In this document: piece after piece, positions 39,301-52,835 of the stretch
Layout: every line of letters begins with the position of its first letter
Position numbering within the stretch: the first letter of the stretch is position 1
NCBI GenBank assembly: GCA_013396525.1
Contig: VWYX01000743.1
Span: forward strand, 318,047-382,046
Length of the DNA: 64,000 nt
Origin: Chaetorhynchus papuensis
Taxonomy: Eukaryota > Chordata > Aves > Passeriformes > Rhipiduridae
Reading direction: 5' to 3'
The notes under the pieces: model-generated
The model's input: only the letters and a program-made list of their open reading frames with translations
Databases searched by the model: none
Told to the model about the DNA's origin: nothing
Translations under genes and position numbers: made by a program

Positions 39301-42300
39301 AAAAACAGATGTGGCAGTGACAGAACAAGTATTTTCACTCTAAGAGTGAGGTAATGTCCATACTGAATGTAATTGTCATATATTTTGCAAAGTGATCTCT
39401 CCAAAGCAGATTGAAAAGCTTTTAGTCTGGAGGAAGGAGACAGGCAGCTTTCACGAGAGAATAGATTGGGAAAATTAACTTTTCAGGAAGAGGAATAAAA
39501 AGCCACTTGGGTGGAAGAGAAGACATACAAAATAAATTAATACATTTATAAAAAAAAATAAAACCATTGTTGGAAGCAGCAAAGCTGAATCAAACCATGG
39601 CTATTTTCAGTAACTCTTCATGAGATCAGTGTGGCTTTGGACTTCTCGCTGATCTTTGAAGTGATTGCACAAAAATGCACACTGGATGCTCATTCAGCAT
39701 TAGAAGGAATTCAGTGTGAGGTATCCTCCTCTGGACAGAGCAATGCCAAGACCCTCTAAGGGGTCTCATACACATGAAGAATTGCCTTTTACCTCAGTGT
39801 GCAGGGATTTCACCCAGTAATCTCTTCACATGCAACAAAGAAAAATGTTCTTTTTAATTTTAGTACTACCTTCACTACTCTTCAAACAAAACTCAAGCTA
39901 AATAAATAAATAAAGTCACAGTAATTTTATGTAGAGTGCATTCTATGAATGTGACTTCAACAAATAGCACTTCACATGTAATAGGAATAGGCTTATTCAA
40001 TGACTTCTTGATTCTACTGAGCTCTGCAAACCACGTGGAACAATGTTTTGGTGACCATCAAATTTTTCTGGTTCATCTGCTCCCTTATTGACTACTTTTT
40101 CTTTTCCTCTTGCATCAGATGTTCTGATGTTCTTTCTGCTGCTCTTGTAAGTTGCCTTGTAAATATATATGCATGAAGAAATATCTTTCTCCTAGGGTAA
40201 AAAACAAGAGCATTTGTCTTCCCCTGAGTAGGTCAAAAAAACCTACATGTTACTCTTCCAGGACGCAAAATTTTCAGGAAAAATAAAGGTAGGTTTTCTC
40301 AGACCTGTAAGAACATACAGGATATTAGTAAACTATCTAACAACAAGTGATGGGCCGATTAGAAAGTCAGGGAGCTTAACAGAGTTCACTGGGGAAAGTT
40401 GTATGGGACAGGAGATAAAAATTTTAAGAGAAAATCATATACTCTCCTTAGAAGACAAGTCATTACTCATTTCCCTGTGATTTCTTAGATGAATATCAGG
40501 TAGTCCTGAGAATTTACTTCACTTATCTCTGGCTTGTTTTTTCTTTTTAATTAGAGAATTCATTCGTCTGCTGGCTAACATTACCATAGGCTATCTATTT
40601 AGTTTCTCTTAGGCTTACTCCTTCTTTAGCTGTTGCTCCTCAGAAGTTCAGCAAAATTCACTAATATCGTACATGTAAGATAATTTCTTGGTTTTTTCCT
40701 CTTCCAGTGCTCAGTGGTACAGAACGACTCTTGTGTAAATTAAGTGTAGGAGAAGTTTGAGTCTTTAATATTTTTATTTATCTTTACTTCTGGCCATATT
40801 TCAATGTGTTCACATATAGAAATGAATATGTAAGACTACTTTCTTTTATTATAGGTATCTTTGAGATAAATTCCCCCAAAGAACTACAGTATTTTAATAA
40901 GTTTAGCTATAATAATAATAATGCTAAATAAATAAAATGTTAGAATGTAAAAAACCAACTATTCTAAAATAGCAAGCACCCTCCACAATTTTATGGTCTC
41001 TTCTTTTCTTAGGCTTTAGAATGCTATTTTACTATTTTTCTGGAAGGGAAGGTGCTATAAATATTTGTAACAGATTAAAAAAATCCATGCTGGCATGACA
41101 TTTAGATAGACTGTACTAACTGAAGCTATGACATGATTATTAATACTTCTTTATGCTAGGCACTGTTCCAGAAATATGTGTCAATGTACTTCTAAATGAG
41201 CTGATGAACAATAGATCCCATTCTAATGTTGTCTGATTTAGATTTCTGAATTGTGTTGATACTTGTTTGTGTTTTTCTTTTCTAAAAGTGGAATGTGTCA
41301 AATTTTCACGTGTTAAAAAGCTGAAGTTCTTTCTCTCTGTCAAATAAAATCCCACATATCCTTTAAGTTGACATAATTCCTCCTTTTCATCCAAATGAAA
41401 CCAAGAATACACAAAAGTTACCAAGAAATCCTCTGGTGTCTACTTCTATTTAAAAAAAACCTAGTTTGATGGGCAAGTAATGTAGTTTTTCACAAACATT
41501 TTTCTATGAAGTTTTTATAGATTTTTTTAACACAATTTTAAAATTGAAGCTATTTTCATCAGCTTAAGGCAATATCATAATACTTTTGAACTATCAATGG
41601 AAGACTAAGATGTATTAATACTATCAAAGTAATTACTTCAATGCCTGATATTAGTTATGACACCACATGCAACAGGTTTAGAGAATTTGGAAGATGGAGG
41701 AAGTAACTGAAACAGTTTGGAGCGTAATTTTTGATGAGAAATCTTTTGCAAAATTCTGTATTTTCAAAGTAGGAAGTGTTACACAAACAAAAAAAAAACC
41801 CAACAAAACCAAACAGATAATTTAGTAACTAGTTTAGTAGACTGCATATGTTATTTGCTCACTTACAGCTTACCAAAAAGCCTTCTAGCAATTCACATAT
41901 TAGACTCATTGTTTGTTTTAAATACAGCCTACTTTTTATATAAACACAATCTTCCAAAAAAAATGTCATGTAAACTAGTGCTGCATCATTTCTTATTAAG
42001 TAATTATGTTGTCACTGATATTAATTATCTTTAACTATCACTATCATTAAAAGTGGTTGCTCTTCTAAATATGCTGGATGCTGTTCTCTACCTTTTTGTC
42101 TATTAAGAGTTATCTATCACAAATGAGTTTACCATTCATGTAGGCATATGTAATTTTATTCCTAATACTACATCTGGAAGAAAAAAAATAAAGTAAGATC
42201 ATAATACTGTCACTTACTCATGTAGGTTTTTTCTGAATCTTTTTCATTGTTTCTTGCAACTTTTTTGAACTATGAATATCATTAATGACCTCATTTGCAT

Positions 42301-44296
42301 TATATTCATAGAGAATAATGCTTTCTGCCTGTACTTCATGGTTTTCAGTTTATACATCTGACTTATCAGTGTCACACTTTAATTTCAGCATTATTATCAC
42401 TTTGATTATCACACATTTCTGTTAGGCAGATTACCACTATTACTGTATTTAAGGTGAAAATACAGGCCCAGTTTTCACAATCTTTATACACATTGGGATG
42501 TGTGCACCCTAGCAAAAATCAAAGTAAAATCTCACTAATCAGATTTGACAGTTGTGCTTTTCTGGGAAAACCAGTGACACAGTTCCTCAGCGAAGCCAGT
42601 GGCAAAATTACAGTGGAATTCAGTGAAGCAAGGACTCCTTATTCAATTCTGAACTGCACCTGGGAGCGCACTGAGGAAATATGCAACAAGGAAATAATAA
42701 TTAACTGCTCACACAATCATAAATGAGTGTCTTTTCTTTTCCAAGGCTTGTAATTGAACAAGCAGCTTTAGTCTCTTCTTAGGAGTCTTACTGAGTTAGG
42801 AGAGTTGCCAGTGAGGCTGAAATATAAATGATATCCATAATTTTTTTTAGTTTTTATTAAAGTTTTAGTTTAGAGCAACAGTAACGCTAATGTTTTCCTC
42901 AGTGTGTCCCTCATTTCAATTAAGAGTTATTAGTTCAATGCATATTAAAAAAAAATACAGCACAGTATAATATCCCAAATGTTCCTCAAAAAGGTCAGAA
43001 TAAATATAATACCTTATACTAATTGACTGTATTTTACATTAATCAATCCCTATCATACCATGATAATGAGTATTATAACAGGATAGAAAATATGAAATAC
43101 AAAGTCAACAGACTTTTTAAAAATTAGTTTTCTATGATTATGATGCACAGGATCTTACAAAGGTAGTTGTAAGAACTACCAGCTTAACTCCAGCATAACA
43201 CAGAAGTACTGCTTTTGAAGATCAAAATTTTCAAAACTGTTACACATAACACTTAGCACATCCCAATGAGAACAGTAACAGTAATCCCAAATAATACTTT
43301 TTAAAGCACAGTTCCTCATAAAGAAACAAATATGCCAGAGGCAGATCAATTTATGGCACCATGACACAAATGGATGCTTCCCTGGAATGATGTGCTATTA
43401 GAAAGGTCAGCTTTACAAGTATAGAGATGTGCTACCAATTTATTTTCATGCATCCTTAATAGGTTCTATTTTGTCTCTCATCTGGTGCTGTGGAAAGGTA
43501 TTGATCGCCAAAAGGCATTCTAGTTGTTTACTCATAACAGAGAAGCAATTTGAGACAACTTATCTAGCAAATCAGACAAGAGCTACATAAATTCTAGGGA
43601 CACTGATGGTGGGAATGGTTGTATAAAGCACCATTATTTCCCAAGTATGTCTGCCCCAGTTGCTGCCCACTGATATCAGTAATGAATGAAGGCAGCTACC
43701 AACTTCTGCGATTCTCTCAATGCAAAGTCAATTCTCTGACTCTCTTCAACAGTGGACATCAAAAGGTTGTTAGTTTTTCAAGTTACTCATATTTATTGAT
43801 CTTCTGTCTAAAAAGGAACAACAGGTAACACATTGCTAGCTTGTGGATGAATTGCTTATGCTGTTCTGGGGAGTGAATGTTTTTTTAAAAAAGCACTGTT
43901 CCAATGAAGCATGCACTACACATGGTTTAATTTAAAAACTTCAAGAAATGTACACTGTCCTCAAGTACTGCTTCACAGAGAGATCTGTCTCCAATCATTT
44001 TTGTTACAAAAGTATGTCATTAGTCATTCTCCTCAGCAGTTGCTGTGTGCTCAGAGGTCGTGTAGAAGCAAGAAAAACCTTGTTGTCCTGCAGTTTAAGG
44101 CAAACAACAAACCAGTTCATACAAGAGAAATACAATTACTGCACAGCAGACAAGCTGTTGACCTGAATTGAAATTCCTCAGAGCATTGCCTAAATAGAAC
44201 ATCTAACCAGACAGTGAAAATAAAATCACTTTTTGTCCACCAAACAGAGATGATTACAGCAGGAATGGTCACTTGCAGTCCTGTCACTTTGGTTTC
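36347..44296. other. AT-rich non-coding DNA, no gene seen
   Basis: About 8 kb without a recognised exon or transposon. It holds small simple repeats: a T/G-rich stretch near 39143-39178, AAAT steps near 39899-39913, AAT steps near 40907-40922, and an A/C-rich stretch near 41785-41815. A 90-codon open frame at 42454-42726 (plus) has no recognisable domain. Confidence 0.5.
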
Positions 44297-44709
44297 TATA
44301 TTGGGTTTGCATGACAACGTTTCAGTTGCAGAAGGGCTACAAGGGAAAGAGCATCAGTGACAACATGAGATGTTCATGATGTGAACACAGCACATCCACC
44401 TGTGCTGCTGTGGAGGGAGTGGGGAGCGAATTCAGGAGAGAAGTTGTGCCCAGGAGAAAGGGAGGAGTGGGGGAAAGTGGTTTTAAGATTTCATTTTGTT
44501 TATTACCCTCCTTTGATTTGATTAACAATAATTAAACTAATTTCAAGTCAAATCTGTTTTGCCTGTGACAGTAACTGGTGAATGATCTATCCCTGTCCTT
44601 ACATCAGTCCATGAGATTTTTGTTATAATTTCTCTCTTCTGTCCAGCTGAGAAGGGCATAGAATGGCTTTGGTAGCCATCTGGCATCATGTCAGGGTCAA
44701 CCCACCACA
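44297..44709 (+). mobile_element. ERVL-like avian LTR, internally deleted
   Basis: It belongs to the same family as 28724-29765. The start is TATATTGGGTTTGCATG (TG mutated to TA) and the end GGGTCAACCCACCACA. The 3' third is well kept: GTTTTAAGATTT, GTGAATGATCTATCCCTGTCC and CTTTGGTAGCCATCTGGC. The whole repeated middle is missing, about 630 bases compared with the 1,042-base copy, with the deletion near 44343-44352. Flanks GTTTC (44292-44296) and GTTTG (44710-44714) form a 4-of-5 duplication, fitting ERVL. Confidence 0.88.
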
Positions 44710-46639
44710 GTTTGTCAAACCCCCACTTTTGAGTAGTACAGTCATGTTTGCCACAGTGCTTTTGAAATAATTTCTGCAGTCTCTCACCTCTGTGGTTTCA
44801 CAAATTCTACTCTGCTTTTTGGACAGTTTTTCAAAGAAGCTGAAATGAAAGCACTTTTTCTTCTGGTTCTACTATCTGATAACCTAATAGCAGCTCCAAA
44901 CTGTGTTGGAGGAGTAACTTCAAAGAGCAACTTCCTTGCCTGACCTAGCAGGATATTGATGAAGTAACAAGGGGTACTATAGCATCAAGGTAGTTAGTGG
45001 TGAAACATGAAGCAAGTGAGGCCCAGCAGCTTTCTAATTAAAAAGATTATGGATGGAAGAACAAATGAATGCTGGATTACGCCTGCTTATAGTCACACAG
45101 GCAATTTTAGTTGGATGCCCTTTAAAAAGCAGTACACCAGCTTTTATTCTGCTAGGAAGCCCAAACAGTTAACAAAACCTGTACATCTAAGTGCAGCATC
45201 AAGCCATGTGCAGCTGACTCCTGAAAATGAACACAGGAAACAGGGCACCCAGGAGCTTCGTGAAGCCTGCAAAACGTGCACTAATTGGATCTGGATAGGA
45301 GCCCACCATTTGTGTAGCTCTGGCAAGAATTCTTCTAGTGTGTGCTCATAGTAGCTCAGATATGTGCTACCCCACTGCCTGTGCACTGACCATAAGCTCA
45401 GTGTACAAAAAGTGATTAAGACTGGCCGTGAGTGTTGATGAAGTACAATGCTTTTTATTATATATATCAGGCATTACGAAAGTTTGACTTCTCTACACCA
45501 ACAGCATTCCTCAGTGAATGACATTGCGGTGGAAGAAGAAGACAAACTTCCACCAGCTGCTTTAGATTCAAGCATGAGAAACTCTTTGTCACTCCTAGAA
45601 GTGACAGTTAAGACCACGTCAGAGATGTATTGAACAAAGAAAATGAAGACTGCTTCACTCTTGCTGTTTATGTCAATTGTGATCCATTGAAACAGAAAAC
45701 TCTTCAGTTGTAACTGCAGGAAGACAGCAACATTGAGAAAGCAGAAGCAAGTTTTAAATTTGTTTTATTATTATTATCATTTTAACCCCGTTAATTCTCA
45801 ATAGAAGGCAGGCCTCATTGTCAACAACTGCATAAAAATCAAAAATGTTCATAGAGAATCTGACAATTTTCTTTTCATCCACATAGTTTTCTCAGGGAAA
45901 ACTATTTCTCTAATGAAAACTAAAATTTTGACATATGTATTCACATGCATGGATGGGGAGCTATTTCTAAAGACCTAATATTTCACTTAACTACAGCTAA
46001 AATGCAATAAAATTTAGTTCTCAAATTTAGTCATATATGAATAAAAAGAAAGTAAGCAATATAGGATTAAAAATCAAAGTAATCAAAGTAATTTTTTTCT
46101 TCAACCAAGATAATTCTTAGCTGTTTGTCTGTACAGCTTGAAATTTCTTTACAGAGTTCTAGGAAGGTTTTAAGAGTCATATTAATACAGGACCAGATAC
46201 AAAGGCTAGTGATAAAATTTGATACTCTTCCAATGACATGGCAGAAGTTGAAATTTGATTGAGATCAAGCCTGTTGGAACTTTCTATCACCTGAATATCA
46301 AGACTTAAAACTGTGTCTCTGTTTTAGCTGCAGTGCTCTACAATAAGCAAAGAAAACGCTGAGTCTAAATGTAAAAGGATCCACTGATGGGGATTATAAA
46401 AAAGAGGGACCAGCAATCTGATCTGTGAAGGAAATTATTAACATCCCAATTTTCAAAATATCAGGTTTCCTCTTGTGTTTAAACATAAAACAGTCAAAAT
46501 GAAGTGAGGTTGTGGCAAAGACAAGATTAGTGAAATAAATAAAGAAATCCCAAGCCACACTCTACAAGCAGCTTGGAAAACTTGTTCTTCTCAACCTCTT
46601 AAAAGGAAAATTATCCAAAATTATCACTCCAGATTGGTT
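44710..46639. other. Non-coding DNA, no gene recognised
   Basis: Nothing recognised. Two open frames (45007-45351 with 114 codons, and 45448-45633 with 61 codons, both plus) lie near each other. They show no known domain, no clear splice structure and no codon pattern that I could judge as coding. Confidence 0.45.
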
Positions 46640-47045
46640 CCTTTTCATCATAAGGTTGTAAGTGGCCAAAAAACTGAAGAAAACAAACATCACACTGATT
46701 TTCAAATAGGGCAAAAGAAGAATTTTGGGTACAGACCAGTTACTCAACCTTATCAACCTTATCAACTCAATTTCTGTGACAGGGATGAAGTGAATCCCCC
46801 TGTGGACTCTTGCAGCTACGAGGAAACAAGATGATTGGCAGCAGCCAGGGTGGATTTATCAAGGGTAAGTCTTGCCTCACTAACCTGGCTACCTCTTGCA
46901 GTGAGGTACTGGTACAGAAACTGATACTTTGGGTGAGGGGACACCACTGGGTACTGTATATTCTGACCCCAGCAAGGTTTTATACCAAGCAAATCAGTAG
47001 AATGCCATTGGTGGTTGGTTTATCTTTCATTCTCATCAAGTGAAA
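46640..47045 (+). mobile_element. CR1 LINE reverse-transcriptase fragment, plus strand
   Basis: The plus strand encodes decayed CR1 RT blocks in order: FQIGQKKNFGYRPVTQ near 46700-46750 (family: VFKKGKKEDPGNYRPVSL), MIGSSQGGFIKGKSCLTNLA near 46830-46890, then LTPARFYTK near 46960-46990 in the place of the LDFSKAFDT motif. The catalytic-region residues are not kept. The fragment lacks both ends of the element. It stops just left of an oppositely oriented CR1 fragment. Confidence 0.82.
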
Positions 47046-47089
47046 TAGTTACTTGTACTAAACATGTGAACCATTGCTTTAGACTGACA

Positions 47090-48193
47090 CAGCTCTCAGC
47101 CTCTGTTTGTTTGCCCTGTGCCCTGGCCATGGTGGGGACTCTGCTGGATTCATTCCTGAACACTGGAATCTGACTTGCACTTGTAGCCCAAACTGGGACA
47201 GCACTTGGTCCCGCTGGCTGCCTCAGTCCCCGCTGGTCCCTTCCCTGATGCAGCACACTGCACTGATGCCTGGGTGCACTGCTGGCTCCTGGCAACTTGC
47301 TGCCTCCCAGGGCCCTTTCTGCAAAGCTCTTCATCACCTCTGAGGCCAGACTTTCCTTGGCCTTAGGGGAACCCCAAAGCCATTTTTCCAGGTCCTTCTC
47401 ATATACAGCTCTGCCCTCCCGCTCACTGACTTCTCCTCCCAGGCTAATGTCATCCACAAACTAACTAGTTTGTGCTTTCTCTCCCAACATCTAGGCTCTA
47501 ATAAAGCCATTAAACTGCATGGACACAACACCAGTTCAGCCACTAGACAACCCTAGTTAATGTCTGCCAGCTGAAATTCACACTACCATCAAAACCCTCT
47601 GAGCCTGTGCATCCAGCCACCATGTCATTCAGCTATCTAAACTGGATCTCACTAATTCAGTGCTAAGGAAACTCTGGGATGCTGTGACAAAAGCCTTGCT
47701 AAAGCCAGGGTACATCCAGACCCTTCCCAGGGACTAAAAGAATGTTGACCGGCTTGTATAGCATGGATTCTCCTTATTACTCTTTTTGAGGATGATGTGA
47801 TGTTTGCCTTTTTTCAAGCATAAGAAACAAAACTGCAATTTTTGAAGACGGCAGAAATAAGCACTGCAAAGACACCAGACAGCTGTCTTTGGTGAGTTCT
47901 ATCTGGTCCCATGGACGGGGAGGCTCAGAGTCTTGGGTGTCTTAAGGGCAGACTTTACCAGTAAAAACAGAGACAAAAATGTACCTCCACCATCTCCATG
48001 TCTTTTGTTGCTCCCCTTGTAGCAACAGGCACACATTTTCATTAGCTATCTTGTTATCCAGAAGTCCTCCTCCTATGTGTCTGAGGTCTGAGGCTCCATG
48101 TTTATTCACAGTTAGCTATTTTCATTAGCTATCTTGTTATCCAGAAGTCCTCCTCCTATGTGTCTGAGGTCTGAGGCTCCATGTTTATTCACA
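47090..48193 (-). mobile_element. CR1 LINE reverse-transcriptase region, minus strand
   Basis: Read on the plus strand, antisense CR1 features appear in C-to-N order. CTGGCTCCTGGCAACTTGCTG and CCCTTTCTGCAAAGCT come first (around 47281-47325), then AATGTCATCCACAAACT at 47445 (antisense of the FADD region), then GTGCATCCAGCCACC near 47607. ATGCTGTGACAAAAGCCTTGCT near 47680 is the antisense of FSKAFDT. GAGTTCTATCTGGTCCCATGG near 47895 is from the upstream part of the RT gene. Stops and indels are frequent. The last 160 bases include an exact tandem duplication. The outer edges are approximate. Confidence 0.78.
48035..48193. repeat. Exact 76-bp tandem duplication
   Basis: The 76 bases at 48035-48110 recur without a difference at 48118-48193, with a period of 83 bases. 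The seven bases between them are GTTAGCT, similar to TTAGCTAT inside the unit. The surrounding CR1 is old and diverged, yet the two copies are identical. The duplication is therefore recent, or an assembly artefact. Confidence 0.95.
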
Positions 48194-51000
48194 CTAGCTT
48201 TTTCTGACAAGCTTGGCTTTTCACACAATGAAATGAACCATTCTTGTGCTCTGATGAAGCACATCCACGAAGCACTTCTACCTAGTCTCCCAAGGACCAA
48301 GCAGGTCCTTGAAAAAAACAAGAGTCATAAGCCTAAATTTGAAAATGTTGCTAAAAACAGAATCAGGAACAAAACACTAATCTGGCTAAAGCTGTTTACT
48401 CTGAAGTATCAACTATTATCACTCACCCTTTGTTCAGCTAGTTAGTTCACTTAGCAATCCAGCAGGGCAAAATATAACAGATGAACTCTTTCCAGTCTCA
48501 GCATCTTATATGGTGCTTATGTGACCCTAGTACTTTTCAGTATTTTGACTTTAGACCATTGCATTTATTTAGCTCTGTCATTCGGTGCAAACAGATGAGT
48601 TCATTTATCCCACTTCTTCATCCCATTCCCATTCCAGACTTCAGAATCAACCAAAGTGACTGGCAGCTTTAAAAGATCTACTTTGCATGTTAGAAGGGCT
48701 TAGCTCAAGACACAAAAGCAGGTTAGAGTTCCTTCTCAGATCTCCTGTTGTAAACACAGGGTAAACTCCCAAAATATCTGTTGCTCTCAGCACTGTGCTA
48801 TCAATTTTCCTGGAATAAATCTACATTAAGGAACCATAAATGCTACCTGCAAATGGTTATTGCAAGTGTTGTTATTAATATACAATTGCCTACTGAGGTC
48901 AGGTCATATAATCCATGATCATGTATTTCAGAGCCTTATTGGGACAATTCTACAAGATAATTTAGGCACTTAGTTTTATTGGTTTTAGCAGAACTTAAGC
49001 CATTTCAAGGACGGTTGAAAAAACAAATCTTAAGCATGCAGGGGAGCAACTGTGTCCTGTAACTCAGCAATGTGAAATAAAGCTTATATGTATTCCCGTT
49101 TAGGCCCATATTAGTCAATCACAATGACTTTAGGAATTGGTGGGTAAGAAATCTCCTAATATGCCTACAAACCCATTGTATGCTCCTCTTTAGTCCATGA
49201 GCAGAGAAATAAGCCTGTTTCCAGCAGAAGTCTTCAAGACTCCAGAAATGTTTAAAAAGGTGCCTTTAAACGTAAAAGAAAAAAAAAATTGCTATTTTAC
49301 CCTTGACAAGACTGACAGTTACTAAAGGAAAACTATCAGTATGTCTTAGCTCTTCTGTCCTGCTTATATTCTTTAGTATTTTCCACCTCCTCTACATGTG
49401 AAATTTGCTGCAAGAGTGACACAAGCCATAGAAGAAAGTGAAGCTGAAAGAAAGCAGCAATCTTATTTATTTATTTATTTATAACATTTTTTCTTTAAAC
49501 AATCATGTCAGAAACCAAAGAGCATCACTAAACTGATGGACCATAAGTGACTTCCTGGATTGAAGTAGGTTGATTGAACAATCAAAATCTAAGATCTAAT
49601 GGAAATAATAAACCTGATTCAGTCCAACCATTTAAAAATTAAAAAAAAAAAACGTCCTACAACCTACTTAGAGTTTTTATTGGATATATTTTTACATAAA
49701 TGCCTAATGAGATGGCAAGCATGCATAACTAATCACTTCTAGTTACTGTTCCTATTAAAGAAAAGACGAGCTACAATTCTTTCAGTCAGAAATAAACATT
49801 CTTCTGATGCCTGGTAAATAGAATAGATCTTCACAACAATGGTAAAGTCAATATAAAAGCAAACATTTTCTTGAAAGCTTTCAGGTACACAGTACAGCGA
49901 AAATAGCACAGGGTATAGTAATTCTACAAATTTTATATGGTTAGTTGATTAGTACACTTACATACTGTCCAATTAAAAGGTTAGTTGGCTAGGTAATAAT
50001 TCCTGGGGTCCTGCCCCACTGGAAGAAGTCCAGAGGTTTCTTTTGCCCCACTTTTGTTATGTCTGGTCCAGATATTGGTTGGAAAACAGAGCGTCCTTGT
50101 AGTTGGTTGTCTTCTTAGAATAAGACTAAATAATATTTAGGAATGTGTTTATAAGGTTAGAAATGTAGGGAAGAAAGATAAGAAAAGTACTAGAAGCTCC
50201 AGGCATGCTTTAGCAATCTACAAAACTATCAATATATGAAAAATATAAAAAGCTAAAAACCTTAGGTGTCACTTCCCTGATCAGTAACATTAAATTAGCT
50301 CTTTATTTTTATTCGAAGAAAGTAGCACATTTAAATTAAACTTCATATGGAAGAATAAATATCTGTCTTTAATAAAAAAAATGTTTTCCCCTCTCTTGTC
50401 TATACGACACTTTTAAATCTTTTTTAAACTCTTTGATGGGTTTACTAGAAAACTTTTCACCTTAGCAAATGCCAAAAAAAATCACAAAATACCCACTACT
50501 CTTGGAAGTGTAACTGAATTGTTATCACGCATCAGCTGGAAAATGGCTTTCAGTTTTGTATAAGATTGGTACTTCCAGCAACTCCAAAATTTAGTGTTGG
50601 AGGGCAGAAGTCTCAGTACACTTTTAAACAACTTTTAAGGTGGAAAAGTAGCACTGATATTGAATGAACTACATCTTAGTGAGGAGCAAAAATCAGTAGA
50701 CAAATATTTGTATTTTGACATTAAATGAACAGTGAGTCCTGTTTTGTTGAGGTTGATGCCTTTCGATTTCTACTTCAGCTGCAATAGGAATGGAAGCCTG
50801 TATCTATCGAATAGGTTGCATACAGCGGTCCCAAGAAATCTGTGGTGGCTCTTTTTTTGGTCTAAGAATCAAAGCTTTCCAAAGCCTGTCACTGAGATAC
50901 AGCTGTAAACCAGATAAGCATTAAGAAAATAAAATTGTCGTGCACATTTTCCATAAAATTGTAGTCTGTAGTATTTTGCTTAGCAAAAAGGGACATAACC
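48194..51000. other. AT-rich non-coding DNA, no gene seen
   Basis: No recognised gene or transposon. A short (TTAT)n microsatellite lies near 49462-49482. Confidence 0.5.
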
Positions 51001-51213
51001 TTGTGGCTTTTCAATATTTAAAGGACGCTTATATGAAAGACAGAGAAAGACTTTTTACCATGGTCTGTAGTGACAAGACAACTGGCACTGGTTTTACACT
51101 GGAAGAGCACCTACTGAAAGAGTAGGTCAGGGTGGGGTGTAAGGAAGACATTTTTAGTTAGGAGGGGGATGAGACTGGAACAGGTTGCCTAATGAACCTG
51201 TGGGCATGCAGAC
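51001..51213 (+). mobile_element. Old CR1 LINE 3' fragment
   Basis: The segment follows the CR1 3' region in order: CTTTTCAATATTTAAAGGACGC, GAGAAAGACTTTTTACCATGG, TAGTGACAAGACAACTGGCA, CTGAAAGAGTAGGTCAG, then GAGACTGGAACAGGTTGCC. The final part with the octamers is missing. The copy is short, diverged and non-coding. Confidence 0.78.
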
Positions 51214-52542
51214 TTCTTTCTACTGTATTTTTGCTTTTTTATAAATATTTAACTTTTTTCCTAAAATCAGTTACTGTCACTAAAACTATTATTCTGAAAC
51301 TAGGGATCTGCCCCTTGGACTGAAAATGGAACAACATTTCTCCCATTTTATACGTAACAAAGTTGACTCATGGGCATACCACTTCAGAGAAATTCTAGAA
51401 TAAAGAGCATAATGTCGCCTGTCTTCGGGCAGAATATCTTGCAGAGCCTTTCAGGTATTCTGCATCTGACAGGGCTTTCTACAAAAAGGGACAGCTGAAA
51501 TGAACCTGAAATAAACTTTGATGCCCTATAAAAAAACTCTGAAAGCTTAAAAAATTATTTATGCCAAGTCCTTCTGTGGTTAAGTGCTAGATGGAGAATA
51601 TTTCAGTTCAGATTGCCTGTTGCATTGCCCCAGTATTACCAAAAATTTTTCAAATGCAACATAATTGTCATTATAGATGATGTACACATATACATAATAG
51701 ATGTACCTCTCTTTCTGTGCTTTTTCTCACAACTTTAGAACTTCCTATAAACTCTCCCAGAGTCTCCTTAACACTGTTGTGGTGCTGTTTGCATAAAAAC
51801 CCCATCAATTAGGTACTGCTGAGATCACTGCCCAGCATATTGATCAGTATTGCCTCAGTCTTGTACTCTCCTGGCATGTTGTTTCCAGCTGCTGTCTCAC
51901 ATTGTAAACACCACAGAAAGAGAGTTCTTCTCATTCTTTCATACACCACCTAGTAAAAGCGAGACCTGGACCATGGCCAAGGTCTGATGACAGTCCAAAT
52001 ACCAGTATATTATAGGAAAAAAGCATAAAAAAGTTTCACAAAGCAAAGCATTTCTGAAGCAGGTAATTATTTTGGTCATATTTTTGAATCCCATGAACTG
52101 GTTACACCGTGATTCTTTCAGATCACACAAGCAGTATGTCTTCTCCCCAGCATTACATTTCCTGTTAGAACTATTATCTCTTAACAGTTATTATTGAGTA
52201 TTCACATCGGCACAGAATTAGTTTTCCCAAAGCAAGCTGCTCTGTAATTCCAATTACAGTGGAAGAATAAAACTAGAATTGCACCTGTCTGACAGTGGAA
52301 ATAACTACAGAAGAATTTGATGCTTCCTTTACTCCAGGACAGCCATAGTTCAGGACCATGTCACCACCCTGAAAATCTCCCAAAACATTATTTAGGTAGC
52401 CATGGTGACTACAACTAACCGGTAGAAAAACCAGTCACCCCCAGAAATCACATTCCCTCACCATATCCCACACCATGATCCTAACTGTGACATGGGTCAA
52501 CTTATGTCAGGTGTTATTATGATGAGTAGCACCACGTGATTA

Positions 52543-52620
52543 TATATGACCTAATATATACTTTATTACATATTACTATATATTATGTATTATATATATT
52601 ATTATAGATGTACTTTATTT
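52543..52620. repeat. TA-rich low-complexity tract
   Basis: Almost only A and T, with TATATTA and TATATAT steps. It probably arose by slippage and easily forms hairpins. Confidence 0.75.
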
Positions 52621-52801
52621 ATACACCTGTGAGAGAACACTGGAGATTGCACGAAGAGACCCACAATCCACAACCTGTGAGGAGATGCATATCATCTTTG
52701 TAATTTGAAAATACATTTTAGATAGGAGAGAGGACCTAATTATAGCCTCCAAAAAAAGTTTAGCCTTAGGAGTAAAAATAGATTTTAGGGAGAGAATTTT
52801 G

Positions 52802-52835
52802 AATGATGATAGATGCTAAATGATGATAGATGCTA
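52802..52835. repeat. Two exact 17-bp tandem units
   Basis: AATGATGATAGATGCTA occurs twice head to tail, then a partial ATGCTAAATGC. It is a small recent duplication in non-coding DNA. Confidence 0.9.

Noticed and set aside
42454..42726. 90-codon open frame on the plus strand
   Set aside because: No recognised domain or signal; left as non-coding.
45007..45633. Two neighbouring plus-strand frames (114 and 61 codons)
   Set aside because: They looked like possible exons, but I recognise no protein family and see no convincing splice pair joining them.
47020..47457. 145-codon open frame on the minus strand
   Set aside because: It overlaps the minus-strand CR1 fragment and does not keep the RT motifs in one frame; it is treated as part of the decayed LINE.
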